From the NCBI RefSeq assembly GCF_046098205.1, contig NZ_JBJURJ010000010.1:186001-250000 (forward strand): a stretch of 64,000 bases of DNA. The letters are read 5' to 3'. Each line of letters opens with the position of its first letter. The stretch's first letter is position 1. The DNA comes from Paenibacillus_AR mesotrionivorans. Lineage in GTDB: Bacteria; Bacillota; Bacilli; Paenibacillales; NBRC-103111. The notes under the pieces are model-generated. The model was not told the DNA's origin, did not search any database, and saw only the letters and a program-made list of their open reading frames with translations. This document shows positions 52,770 through 61,440 of the stretch, one piece after another. A program made the position numbers and the translations under genes.

Positions 52770-53212
52770 CCCCACCGGCTAACGGAACTCAGCGACTCTT
52801 ACAGACGGTTTTGGAGTAACTTTGCATTTTAACGGAACTCAGCGACCCTTAGGAGCCTGATTTTACTCTCAAACCCCCGTTTTCCCCTGCTAAGCGCGTC
52901 TCAGTTCCGTTAGAGTTTCTATCGGGTCATTTTAGCACGCTAAGCGCTTCTGAGTTCCGTTAGAGCTTAATCCGTTGTCGTCCGACAGCATGCCTAGGTT
53001 CACATAATGCTGTACCCACCGGCTAACGGAACTCAGCGACTCTTCCAGGCGGTTTTGGAGTAACTTTGCATTTTAACGGAACTCAGCGACTCTTAGAAGC
53101 CTGATTTTACTCTCAAATCCCCGTTTTCCCCTGCTAAGCGCGTCTCAGTTCCGTTAGAGTTTCTATCGGGTCATTTTAGCACGCTAAGCGCGTCTCAGTT
53201 CCGTTAGAGCTT
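52770..53212. repeat. Duplicated ~199-bp block of family-1 palindromic units inside the purine operon
   Basis: Two near-identical blocks (52770-52968 and 53014-53212) each contain two direct units (GCTAACGGAACTCAGCGACT) and two inverted units (GCTAAGCGCGTCTCAGTTCC). Each block is therefore a large inverted repeat that could fold into a long hairpin. A further perfect stem TGGACCCCTTG/CAAGGGGTCCA lies at 53212-53248. The gap between the transformylase and cyclohydrolase genes (52588-53277) holds nothing else recognisable. Confidence 0.88.
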
Positions 53213-53277
53213 GGACCCCTTGCACCCAGGTTGGTTACAAGGGGTCCAGGGCTGGCAGGGCGCACCATTGTCAGATA

Positions 53278-54462
53278 TCAATGGTGGAACAAACGGACGC
53301 CGGAATAGGCCATGACCATGCCGTAGTCGTTGGCGGCCTGGACCACTTCCTCGTCGCGCACCGAGCTGCCGGCTTGGGCTACATACTTAACACCGCTGCG
53401 GCTGGCCCGGTCCAGGTTGTCCCGGAAGGGCAGGAACGCATCCGAGCCGTAGGATACGCCGGTCAGCTTGTTCAGCCAGGCCCGCTTTTCCTCGCGGGTC
53501 AGCTTGGCCGGCACCTCGGCGAATGCTGCTTCCCATGCTGCCTGCTCCACCGGAGTCAGCTCCTCCTCCAGCCACAGGTCGATGGCGTTGTTCTGTTCGG
53601 CACGGGAGAGGCCCGGGCGGAAGCTCATGCTAAGCGCCGCCGGATGCTGCCGCAGGAACCAGCGGTCTGCCTTGTCCCCGGCCAGCCGGGTGCAGTGAAT
53701 CCGCGACTGCTGTCCGGCGCCGATGCCGATGGTTTGTCCGTCCAGGGCGTACACAATGGAGTTGGACTGGGTGTATTTTAACGTAACCAGAGCAATCAGC
53801 AAATCCCGCTTGGCCTGCTCCGGCAGATCTGTGTTTTGGGTGACAATATGGGTCAGCGCTTCCTCGTCGATCACCGCATTGTTGCGCTCCTGCTGCAGGG
53901 TCAGGCCGAACAGCTTGCGGCTTTCCACCGGATCGGGCACATACTCGGGGTCGATTTGCAGAATCAGGTACTTGCCGCCCTTCTTCGCCTTCAGAATCTC
54001 CAGCGCCTCATCCGTATACCCCGGAGCCACCACCAGGTCGGATACCTCCCGCTTCAAGAGAAGAGCGGTGGAAGTGTCCACAACATCGGACAAAGCCGCA
54101 GCATCGCCGAAGGAGGACATCCGGTCCGCTCCCCGGGCACGGGCATAGGCTGTAGCTAGAGGTGACAGCACTAGTCCCTCCACAAAATAAGCCTTCGCCA
54201 GCTCCTCCGTCAGCGGAACAGCAACCGCCGCTCCCGCCGGGCTCACGTGTTTGAATGAAGCCGCCGCCGGCAAACCGGTGGCGCGCCGCAGCTCCCGGGC
54301 CAGCTGAAAGCCGTTCAGGGCATCCAGCAGATTGATATATCCAGGATCCCCGTTGACCACCTTGATGGGAAGGGCCGTATCATGGGTGAGCTTAGCCTGC
54401 TTCTGATGCGGGTTCATGCCGTAGCGAAGGGTCAATTCCTTGGATTCCGCGTTCTGACTCAT
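53278..54462 (-). CDS. purV: Stand-alone AICAR formyltransferase (PurH C-domain only)
   Basis: The product has 394 residues from the ATG at 54462 (MSQNAESKELTLRYGMNPHQ); the frame upstream is purN shadow. The sequence begins where the transformylase domain of PurH begins (LRYGMNPHQKQA). It carries the catalytic Lys71-His72 pair in SFKHVSPAGAAV, TAYARARGADRMSSFGDAAA, KYTQSNSIVYALDGQTIGIG, GAGQQSRIHCTRLAG and the C-terminus YGMVMAYSGVRLFHH. The ~190-residue N-terminal MGS-like cyclohydrolase domain of ordinary PurH (~510 residues) is absent. The enzyme transfers formyl from 10-formyl-THF to AICAR. The symbol purV is a literature name for such split enzymes as I recall it. The gene lies four bases after purN. 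Confidence 0.93.
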   Translation of the reverse strand: MSQNAESKELTLRYGMNPHQKQAKLTHDTALPIKVVNGDPGYINLLDALNGFQLARELRRATGLPAAASFKHVSPAGAAVAVPLTEELAKAYFVEGLVLSPLATAYARARGADRMSSFGDAAALSDVVDTSTALLLKREVSDLVVAPGYTDEALEILKAKKGGKYLILQIDPEYVPDPVESRKLFGLTLQQERNNAVIDEEALTHIVTQNTDLPEQAKRDLLIALVTLKYTQSNSIVYALDGQTIGIGAGQQSRIHCTRLAGDKADRWFLRQHPAALSMSFRPGLSRAEQNNAIDLWLEEELTPVEQAAWEAAFAEVPAKLTREEKRAWLNKLTGVSYGSDAFLPFRDNLDRASRSGVKYVAQAGSSVRDEEVVQAANDYGMVMAYSGVRLFHH

Positions 54463-54466
54463 GAGT

Positions 54467-55183
54467 TCATATCCCGTCCTTTTTAATTTGATTCCGTCCC
54501 GCCAACTGCTCCAGCACGATTCTTCCGGTTGCGATATCCTGCACCACTTGAGGATATAGCTGATGCTCGATGTGATGAATCCGTTCGCTGACGGTCTCCT
54601 CCGTGTCATCCTCCCGGAGCTCCACCGCCCGCTGGGCCACAATGGGGCCGCTGTCCAGCCCGCCGTCTACCAGATGCACGGTTACACCGGTAACCTTGAC
54701 CCCGTACTCCAACGCCTGCCGGACCGCATGCATCCCGGGAAAAGACGGCAAAAGCGAGGGATGGATATTCAGCATCCGCCCCCAATAACCCTGCACCATC
54801 ACATCCGTCAGAATCCGCATGTACCCGGCCAGCACCACCAGCTCTACGTCAGCCTCACGGAGCCGCCGCAAAATCTCTTCCTCGTAGCCTTCACGGCTGG
54901 GGTATTCCTTGGGCCGAAAGACAAAAGCGGGCACACCCGCCTTGGCCGCCCGCTCCACTACCGGGGCCTGGGGTTTGTCACAGACCAGCAGCTTCAGCTC
55001 TACTTGGAGCCTGCCGTCTGCGATGGCATCCGCCAGCGCCTGGAAGTTGCTGCCCCCGCCGGAGGCAAACACCGCTACCCGCAGAGGCTGCCCCGGCTGG
55101 CGCTCCGCCAAGGCTGCTTGATCCCGGCTGGCAGCGGTCCCTCCGCCCAACGCCTCTCCCGAAAAAGAGGCCTCGCTTCTCAT
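54467..55183 (-). CDS. purN: Phosphoribosylglycinamide formyltransferase
   Basis: The product has 238 residues, starting within the purM stop (ATGA overlap). The catalytic domain (~35-225) shows LRVAVFASGGGSNFQALADA, LAGYMRILTDVMVQGYWGRM followed by LNIHPSLLPSFPGMHAVRQA with the catalytic Asn and His, and VTVHLVDGGLDSGPIVAQRA with the catalytic Asp. It formylates GAR using 10-formyl-THF, step 3. A ~33-residue Ala/Gly/Ser-rich leader (SGEALGGGTAASRDQAALAE) before the domain is absent from typical PurN and may be a real extension, or the start may lie further in. Confidence 0.96.
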   Translation of the reverse strand: MRSEASFSGEALGGGTAASRDQAALAERQPGQPLRVAVFASGGGSNFQALADAIADGRLQVELKLLVCDKPQAPVVERAAKAGVPAFVFRPKEYPSREGYEEEILRRLREADVELVVLAGYMRILTDVMVQGYWGRMLNIHPSLLPSFPGMHAVRQALEYGVKVTGVTVHLVDGGLDSGPIVAQRAVELREDDTEETVSERIHHIEHQLYPQVVQDIATGRIVLEQLAGRNQIKKDGI

Positions 55184-56220
55184 ACCTCCGCACCCGTAAA
55201 GGTGACGATCTTCTCACCGGCAGTCACACGGCCCAGGCGGTATGCCTTTTCCCCGTGCTCCTCTGCCAGCTTCAACGCCTTCTCCGCGTCCGCCTCCGGC
55301 ACAATCAGCACCATGCCGATGCCCATGTTGAAGGTGCGGAACATATCGTTGTTGGTGATGTTGCCGTCTTTTTGCATCAAATTGAACACAGGATGGATCG
55401 GCCAGGAGCCGTAGTCGATCTCCACATTGACTCCGTCCGGCAGGCAGCGCGGGATATTCTCCAGGAATCCGCCGCCGGTAATGTGGGCCATGCCTCTAAC
55501 CTCTACCTCCCGCAAAAGCGCCAGGATGGACTTCACATAAATCTTCGTCGGCGTCAGCAGCACCTCGCCGAGGGTTCCGTTCAAGCCTTCTATCCGGGCA
55601 TCCAGGCTGTAGCCTTGAGTCTCCAGCAGGAGCTTGCGCACCAAGGAGAAGCCGTTGCTGTGGACGCCTGTGGAGCCCAGCCCGATAACCGCATCACCTG
55701 CGCGGATAGCACTGCCATCCACAATCTTCGGGCGGTCCACGACGCCCACGGAGAAGCCGGCGATATCGTATTCGCCGTCCTGGTACATACCCGGCATCTC
55801 GGCGGTTTCGCCGCCGATCAGCGCGCAGCCTGCCTGAACGCAGCCCTCGGCCACGCCGGACACAATCGCTTCAATCTTTTCCGGCACCAGCTTGCCGCAA
55901 GCCAGATAATCCAGGAAGAACAGGGGTTCGGCGCCCGACACCACAATGTCGTTGACGCACATGGCCACCGCATCGATGCCGATGGTATCATGCTTGTCCA
56001 TTTCGAAGGCCAGCTTCAGCTTGGTCCCCACGCCGTCCGTACCGGAAACCAGAACCGGGTCCTTGTAGCCGCTTTTGTCCAGTCCGAACAGGCCGCCGAA
56101 GCCGCCCAGACCCGTCAGCACCTCAGGACGCATGGTCCGGCTGACGTGCTTCTTCATCCTCTCCACCGCTTCATTGCCTGCGGCTATATCGACACCAGCT
56201 TCTTTGTAGGCTTCTGACAC
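55180..56220 (-). CDS. purM: Phosphoribosylformylglycinamidine cyclo-ligase (AIR synthetase)
   Basis: The product has 346 residues from a GTG at 56220, set by AAAGGAG nine bases upstream. The first residues are VSEAYKEAGVDIAAGNEAVE. PurM signatures are GLGGFGGLFGLDKSGYKDPV, VSGTDGVGTKLKLAFEMDKH, TIGIDAVAMCVNDIVVSGAE, ALIGGETAEMPGMYQDGEYD and AHITGGGFLENIPRCLPDG. It uses ATP to close FGAM to AIR, step 5. It overlaps purN by 4 bases but is separated from purF by a 371-base gap filled with palindromic units, and has its own ribosome site after the gap. Confidence 0.97.
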   Translation of the reverse strand: MSEAYKEAGVDIAAGNEAVERMKKHVSRTMRPEVLTGLGGFGGLFGLDKSGYKDPVLVSGTDGVGTKLKLAFEMDKHDTIGIDAVAMCVNDIVVSGAEPLFFLDYLACGKLVPEKIEAIVSGVAEGCVQAGCALIGGETAEMPGMYQDGEYDIAGFSVGVVDRPKIVDGSAIRAGDAVIGLGSTGVHSNGFSLVRKLLLETQGYSLDARIEGLNGTLGEVLLTPTKIYVKSILALLREVEVRGMAHITGGGFLENIPRCLPDGVNVEIDYGSWPIHPVFNLMQKDGNITNNDMFRTFNMGIGMVLIVPEADAEKALKLAEEHGEKAYRLGRVTAGEKIVTFTGAEV

Positions 56221-56324
56221 CGGGATTCGCTCCTTTGGGTAAATAAATATATGGTTGTGCAGCATGCTGCCGGAATGCCCTCCACTTCCCTGCTCTGCTA
56301 AAGTTGGGGAGGATGTAAGCGGCA

Positions 56325-56510
56325 AACAATGTCTGCTATTTCAAAATTTTGACCCCACGGGGCAAAATAACGACATGAAATGTCTGCTATCCACACAAAA
56401 GTTGTCCAATCATGCCACTTTGACAGAAATAGCAGACAAAAGATGCTGCTATTTCCGCTTTTTCAGCGGGAAAAGGCGAATAACAGACAAAAAATGTCGT
56501 TATTTCGTGT
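56325..56510. repeat. Array of palindromic units (TGTCTGCTATTT family) between purF and purM
   Basis: Units AATGTCTGCTATTTCA and AAATGTCTGCTATCC face AGAAATAGCAGACAAAAG and AATAACAGACAAAAAATGTC-GTTATTT. The arms are conserved and the filler is unrelated to the other arrays. It occupies the 56221-56591 gap inside the operon; no gene is visible there. Confidence 0.82.
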
Positions 56511-56591
56511 TGGGCAAAATAGCTGTGTTATGCCGTCGCCGTTGTGCAAAGCAACATAACGGTGTGAAGCCGTCCTGTCGCGCCGCGCCAA

Positions 56592-58073
56592 CTAACACCC
56601 GCAGCCCGCCTGCTCCGCATCCTCCACCGGAGTGGGGTAGTCGTTGTCGAAGCAGCCCAGGCACATGCCCCGGTTGTACTCTCCGGCCGACCGGCCGATA
56701 GCCTCGATCAAGCCCTGCTTGGACAGGAAATGCAGCGAGTCCGCTTGGATGGCCTGGCGGATCTCCTCCACTGTTTTGCTGGAGGCGATCAGCTCCTCCC
56801 GGCTGGGCGTATCGATGCCGTAGAAGCAGGGGTTCATATAAGGCGGCGAGCTGATCCGCACATGGACCTCCTTCGCCCCTGCCTCCCGCAGCATGTTCAC
56901 AATCCGCAGGGATGTAGTGCCGCGGACAATGGAGTCATCGATCATGACCACCCGCTTGCCCTCCACCACCTTGCGCACTGCAGAGAGCTTCATCTTCACG
57001 CCCCGCTCCCGCAGTTCCTGGCTGGGCTGGATGAAGGTCCGGCCGGTGTAGCGGTTTTTGATCAGCCCGATCTCGTACGGGATGCCCGTCTGTTCGGCAA
57101 AGCCGATAGCCGCGGAGATACTGGAGTCCGGCACACCGGTCACCACATCCGCGTCCACGAAGCTTTCCATTGCCAGCCGCATCCCCATCCGCTTCCGGGC
57201 CATATGCAGGTTGATGTTGTCTACGTCGCTGTCCGGACGGGAGAAATAGATAAACTCCATGGCGCACAGAGAGCGCCGGGTCATCTCGGCGAACCGGTCC
57301 TCGGTCATGCCGTCCTTGTCAAAAATCAGCAGCTCACCCGGCTGCACATCCCGCATATACGCCGCACCTACCGTCTCGAAGGCGCAGGTTTCGGAGGCGA
57401 ATACATATCCCCCGTCCAGGGTGCCGATCATTAACGGCCGCAGGCCGTTAGAATCCTGGGCCACAAACAGCGTATCGTTGATGAGAATCAGGAAGGCGAA
57501 GCCGCCTACTACCCGCTGCAGTGCTTCTTTTACCGCCAACCTCGGATCATGGTGCTTGGAACGGGCGATCAGGTGGATCAGCACCTCCGTATCGCTGGTG
57601 GTCTGGAAGATGGAGCCTGCCTCCTCCAGCTCCCGGCGCAGCTCATCGGCATTCACCAGATTGCCGTTGGTGGCAATGGCCAGATCGCCGCCGCGGAAGC
57701 GGAACACCAGCGGCTGCGCATTCTGCAGCTTGCTGGCGCCCGCTGTGGAATAGCGCACGTGCCCGATAGCGGTGGAGCCCTTCAGTGACAGAATCTTGTC
57801 ATTATCAAAAACTTCCTTCACCAGTCCCATACCCCGGTGGACGTAGAACTGCTCGCCGTCGGTGGTGCAGATGCCGGAGGATTCCTCCCCCCGGTGCTGG
57901 AGCGCGTGAAGGCCGAAGTAGGCCAAGGCCGACGCCTCGGTATGATTAAACACACCGAAGACGCCGCACTCTTCCTTCAGCTTGTCGAACACCTGAGAGT
58001 CTACACCCTCGTTATAATACCGGCCTGTCCATAATGCGGGCTGGTCGGAGTGGGTCAGGATTTCATCAGACAT
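56592..58073 (-). CDS. purF: Amidophosphoribosyltransferase
   Basis: The product has 493 residues from the ATG at 58073 behind AAGGATG, overlapping the end of purL by 19 bases. An N-terminal propeptide of 35 residues is cleaved before Cys36 (KLKEECGVFGVF), the glutaminase nucleophile. The PRPP loop is VVMIDDSIVRGTTSLRIVNM. Fe-S ligand cysteines typical of the Bacillus enzyme are suggested by MNPCFYGIDTPSREEL and MCLGCFDNDYPTP. It makes phosphoribosylamine from PRPP and glutamine, the committed and feedback-controlled step. Confidence 0.98.
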   Translation of the reverse strand: MSDEILTHSDQPALWTGRYYNEGVDSQVFDKLKEECGVFGVFNHTEASALAYFGLHALQHRGEESSGICTTDGEQFYVHRGMGLVKEVFDNDKILSLKGSTAIGHVRYSTAGASKLQNAQPLVFRFRGGDLAIATNGNLVNADELRRELEEAGSIFQTTSDTEVLIHLIARSKHHDPRLAVKEALQRVVGGFAFLILINDTLFVAQDSNGLRPLMIGTLDGGYVFASETCAFETVGAAYMRDVQPGELLIFDKDGMTEDRFAEMTRRSLCAMEFIYFSRPDSDVDNINLHMARKRMGMRLAMESFVDADVVTGVPDSSISAAIGFAEQTGIPYEIGLIKNRYTGRTFIQPSQELRERGVKMKLSAVRKVVEGKRVVMIDDSIVRGTTSLRIVNMLREAGAKEVHVRISSPPYMNPCFYGIDTPSREELIASSKTVEEIRQAIQADSLHFLSKQGLIEAIGRSAGEYNRGMCLGCFDNDYPTPVEDAEQAGCGC

Positions 58074-60307
58074 GGAATCGCATCCTTCCAAACCTTTTCT
58101 AGCTTCGCAACGGGAGTGTCGAGGATCGTGGTTCCATTCACTTCAATCTTCAAATCACCGCGGGCAGCGGCCACACGGCCAATCTCACCTACGGGAACAC
58201 CGGCAGCGGACAAATGGGCAACCAGCGCAGCAGCCTTATCCGCCTTCACGCTCACCAATATCCGGGACTGGCTTTCGCTGAACAGCAGGTGATCCGCACG
58301 CAGCTCCGAAGCCAGCTTCACACTAGCGCCAACCCGGCCGCTGATACAGGACTCTGCCAGCGCCGCTGCCAAACCGCCGTCGGACACGTCATGGGCCGAT
58401 GCCACCAGACCTGCCTGAATAGCAGAGAGCAAACCATCCAAAAGCTTCTTTTCCACATCCAAATCGATAACCGGCGGACGTCCTTCGGTCACACCATGAA
58501 CGGCGTATTGGAATTCGCTTCCGCCCAGCTCGGCGCGGGTTTCGCCCAACAGAAGGATCACATCCCCCTCCTGCTTGAAGCCCTGAGTGGTGATATGGTC
58601 GGTATCATGGACCAGACCCACCATACCTACCACCGGCGTGGGGTAAATCGCGCCTTTGTTATTCTCATTGTACAAGCTCACGTTGCCGCCGATAACGGGC
58701 GTGCCAAGACGCCGGCAGGCCTCCGCCATGCCGTCCACCGATTTCTCCAATTGCCAGAAGATCTCCGGCTTCTCCGGGTTACCGAAGTTCAGGTTATCCG
58801 TAATCGCCAAAGGCTCCGCACCGGAGCATACGATATTCCGGGCCGCTTCGGCCAAGGCAATAGCGCCACCCACCTCGGGGTCCAGGTAAACAAACCGGCT
58901 GTTGCAGTCCGTGGTCATAGCCAGTGCTTTGCGTGTGCCGGGCACACCCACTACCGCCGCGTCCGAACCGGGCTGAACGAAGGTTTCCGTCCGCACCATG
59001 AAGTCGTACTGGTTATATACCCATTCCTTGCTGGCTACAGTCGGAGAGCCGAGCACCTTGAGCAGCGCTTCCTCTAGACTGGCCGGGGCCGGGTAACGCA
59101 GAGTGTCTACAGCTGCATTTTCCACATAATAAGCAGGCACTTCAGAAGCCTTGTGGTACATGGGGCACTCGTCCACCAAGGCCGTTACCGGCATGTCGCC
59201 TACCAGCTCACCCTTATGGAACAGCTTCAGGTTGCCGTCATCGGTTACTTTGCCCACCTTGGCGCAATGGAGTCCCCAACGCTCAAAAATCTCCTTGGCC
59301 TGAGCCTCATGCTCCGGCTTGACTACAAACAGCATCCGCTCCTGGGATTCAGAGAGCATCATTTCGTAAGGAGTCATGCCCTCCTCACGCTGAGGCACCT
59401 CGTCCAGGTACAGCTCCATGCCGTTGCCGGCCTTGCTGGCCATTTCCGAGCTGGAGCAGGTAAGTCCCGCTGCACCCATATCCTGAATGCCTACCACGAT
59501 ACCGGAATCGATCAGCTCCAATGTGGCTTCCAGTACCAGCTTTTCCATAAAAGGATCGCCTACCTGCACAGCCGTCCGCTTGGCTTCGGACTCCTCTGTC
59601 AGTTCAACGGAAGCGAAGGTAGCGCCGTGAATGCCGTCCCGTCCGGTGGCCGGTCCCACATAGAACACGGGGTTGCCGATGCCTTGGGCGACGCCCTTCT
59701 GGATTTTGTCATGGTCGATGAGTCCGACGCACATGGCGTTCACCAGCGGATTGCCCTCGTAGCTTTCGTCGAACATGACTTCCCCGCCAACGGTGGGGAT
59801 GCCGATACAGTTGCCGTAGCCTGCAATGCCGGATACCACATGCTCGAACAGATATTTCACTCGTTCGTTGTTCAGCTTGCCGAAGCGCAGGGAATTGAGC
59901 AGTGCAATCGGCCGTGAGCCCATGGAAAAAATATCACGGATAATGCCGCCCACCCCTGTTGCAGCGCCTTGGTACGGCTCCACTGCCGAAGGGTGGTTAT
60001 GGCTTTCGATTTTGAATACAACTGCCTGGTTGTCGCCGATGTCCACGATACCCGCACCTTCGCCGGGGCCCATCAGGACCTTCGGTCCGGTAACGGGGAA
60101 TTTTTTCAGCACAACCTTGGAATTTTTGTAGGAGCAGTGCTCCGACCACATGACGCTGAACACGCCGATTTCCACATAATTGGGCTTGCGTCCAAGGAAG
60201 CCGCAGATCTTGGCATACTCCTCGTCGGTTACGCCAAACTGACGGTAAATCTGTTGTTCCTCGATCTGCTGTGCGTTGGGCTCCTTAGCCGATAGCTGCT
60301 GCGCCAT
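58055..60307 (-). CDS. purL: Phosphoribosylformylglycinamidine synthase subunit PurL
   Basis: The product has 750 residues, the size of the small-type PurL that works with PurS and PurQ. Signatures include FSVMWSEHCSYKNSKVVLKK, GPGEGAGIVDIGDNQAVVFK, IESHNHPSAVEPYQGAATGV, DMGAAGLTCSSSEMASK and LAITDNLNFGNPEKPEIFWQ. GGAGGG precedes the ATG. It forms FGAM from FGAR with ATP and ammonia supplied by PurQ, step 4. It overlaps purQ by 23 bases and purF by 19 bases. Confidence 0.98.
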   Translation of the reverse strand: MAQQLSAKEPNAQQIEEQQIYRQFGVTDEEYAKICGFLGRKPNYVEIGVFSVMWSEHCSYKNSKVVLKKFPVTGPKVLMGPGEGAGIVDIGDNQAVVFKIESHNHPSAVEPYQGAATGVGGIIRDIFSMGSRPIALLNSLRFGKLNNERVKYLFEHVVSGIAGYGNCIGIPTVGGEVMFDESYEGNPLVNAMCVGLIDHDKIQKGVAQGIGNPVFYVGPATGRDGIHGATFASVELTEESEAKRTAVQVGDPFMEKLVLEATLELIDSGIVVGIQDMGAAGLTCSSSEMASKAGNGMELYLDEVPQREEGMTPYEMMLSESQERMLFVVKPEHEAQAKEIFERWGLHCAKVGKVTDDGNLKLFHKGELVGDMPVTALVDECPMYHKASEVPAYYVENAAVDTLRYPAPASLEEALLKVLGSPTVASKEWVYNQYDFMVRTETFVQPGSDAAVVGVPGTRKALAMTTDCNSRFVYLDPEVGGAIALAEAARNIVCSGAEPLAITDNLNFGNPEKPEIFWQLEKSVDGMAEACRRLGTPVIGGNVSLYNENNKGAIYPTPVVGMVGLVHDTDHITTQGFKQEGDVILLLGETRAELGGSEFQYAVHGVTEGRPPVIDLDVEKKLLDGLLSAIQAGLVASAHDVSDGGLAAALAESCISGRVGASVKLASELRADHLLFSESQSRILVSVKADKAAALVAHLSAAGVPVGEIGRVAAARGDLKIEVNGTTILDTPVAKLEKVWKDAIPCLMKS

Positions 60308-60977
60308 GTTTTTCCCTCCAGGTGTTCAAAATCGATTTGAAAATCCGCACGCCGTCCTCAGATCCGAGGAGTTGGCTGACCGCCCGTTCGGGATGGGGCA
60401 TCATGCCCAGCACGTTGCCATCCTTGGAGCAGACGCCGGCGATGTTGCCGACGGAGCCGTTGGGGTTCTCCCCGGCGTAACGGAAGACGATCTGGTTATT
60501 GAGTTCAAGCTCCCGCAGGGTCGCCTCGTCGCAGTAGAAATTACCTTCCCCATGGGCGATGGGGATGTCGATTTCTTCCCCGGCCGCATATTCGGAGGTG
60601 AAGGTGGTGTTGTTGTTCTCCACCTTGAGCATTGTGGAATGGCAGCGGAATTTCAGGGTTTGGTTGCGCAAAAGTGCGCCCGGCAGAAGTCCGGCTTCGG
60701 TAAGAATCTGGAAGCCGTTGCAGATGCCGATGATGGTTTTGCCTTGGGCCGCCGCCTCTACCAATGCGCCCATGACAGGAGCAAAGCGGGCAATGGCGCC
60801 GCACCGCAGGTAATCCCCGTAGGAGAAGCCGCCGGGGACAATGATGCAATCGTAGGAGGAGAGGTCCGTCGCCGTATGCCAGACATACTCCACCGGCTGG
60901 CCGATGGTGGACTCTACCGCTTTGTAGCAATCCAGGTCGCAGTTGGAGCCTGGAAAGACCAAGACTGCGAATTTCAT
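60285..60977 (-). CDS. purQ: Phosphoribosylformylglycinamidine synthase glutaminase subunit PurQ
   Basis: The product has 230 residues from the ATG at 60977 (MKFAVLVFPGSNCDLDCYKA); a longer frame runs back into purS. It is a class I glutamine amidotransferase with the nucleophile Cys in TIIGICNGFQILTEAGLLPG and the catalytic His-Glu in GMMPHPERAV; IIVPGGFSYGDYLRCGAIA is the oxyanion region. It channels ammonia to PurL in a complex with PurS. It begins one base after purS ends and overlaps purL. Confidence 0.97.
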   Translation of the reverse strand: MKFAVLVFPGSNCDLDCYKAVESTIGQPVEYVWHTATDLSSYDCIIVPGGFSYGDYLRCGAIARFAPVMGALVEAAAQGKTIIGICNGFQILTEAGLLPGALLRNQTLKFRCHSTMLKVENNNTTFTSEYAAGEEIDIPIAHGEGNFYCDEATLRELELNNQIVFRYAGENPNGSVGNIAGVCSKDGNVLGMMPHPERAVSQLLGSEDGVRIFKSILNTWREKHGAAAIG

Positions 60978-60978
60978 T

Positions 60979-61227
60979 TTAGTAACCCTCCAGTTCAAAG
61001 CGGTAGTCTTCGATGACGGTGTTGGCGAGCAGCTTCTCGCACATGGTCCGCACCCGGGCTTCCGCCTCGTTCCGGTCAACGGTGTTCAGGGTCAGTTCCA
61101 GGTACTTGCCGATGCGCACCTTGCCCACTTCGTTAAAGCCCATGGAGTGCAGGGCCCCTTGAACCGCATTGCCTTGGGGATCAAGCACGCTTTGCTTGAT
61201 GGTCACGTAAACTGTCGCTTTGATCAT
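60979..61227 (-). CDS. purS: Phosphoribosylformylglycinamidine synthase subunit PurS
   Basis: The product has 82 residues. IKATVYVTIKQSVLDPQGNA and LHSMGFNEVGKVRIGKYLEL are the family signature. It is the small bridging subunit of the PurL-PurQ-PurS complex. GGGAGG precedes the ATG. A 511-base gap with repeats separates it from purC upstream, so it is the first gene of a tightly packed purS-Q-L-F block. Confidence 0.97.
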   Translation of the reverse strand: MIKATVYVTIKQSVLDPQGNAVQGALHSMGFNEVGKVRIGKYLELTLNTVDRNEAEARVRTMCEKLLANTVIEDYRFELEGY

Positions 61228-61336
61228 TTGCCGGATTCCTCCCGAAAGTCATTCATAGTGTGCCCGGCGCGCGCGGTGGCTCTAAGTTGGCCCGGCGCGG
61301 AGGGGCGTTGTGTTTTATTCATAAAATGCCACCAGC

Positions 61337-61431
61337 CGACTGGGCTTACGATTCGCGATGCCGTCGGCCAGCTTGGCTTACGCTTCGCGATACTGTCGGC
61401 CAACTGGGCATACGGTTCGCGATGCCATCCG
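61337..61431. repeat. 32-bp tandem repeat, three copies
   Basis: TGGGCTTACGATTCGCGATG, TTGGCTTACGCTTCGCGATA and TGGGCATACGGTTCGCGATG begin at 61341, 61373 and 61405, each followed by a CCGTCGGCCA-like spacer. The stretch 61228-61336 before it is GC-rich and holds nothing recognised. Confidence 0.8.
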
Positions 61432-61440
61432 CCGTATCAG

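Noticed and set aside
53212..53248. Perfect 11-bp stem considered as a terminator after the AICAR transformylase gene
   Set aside because: It has no T-tract on either strand and the operon continues to purO and purD.
54463..54642. 60-residue N-terminal extension of the AICAR transformylase
   Set aside because: It is the purN gene read in another frame, and the residues do not resemble the missing cyclohydrolase domain of PurH.
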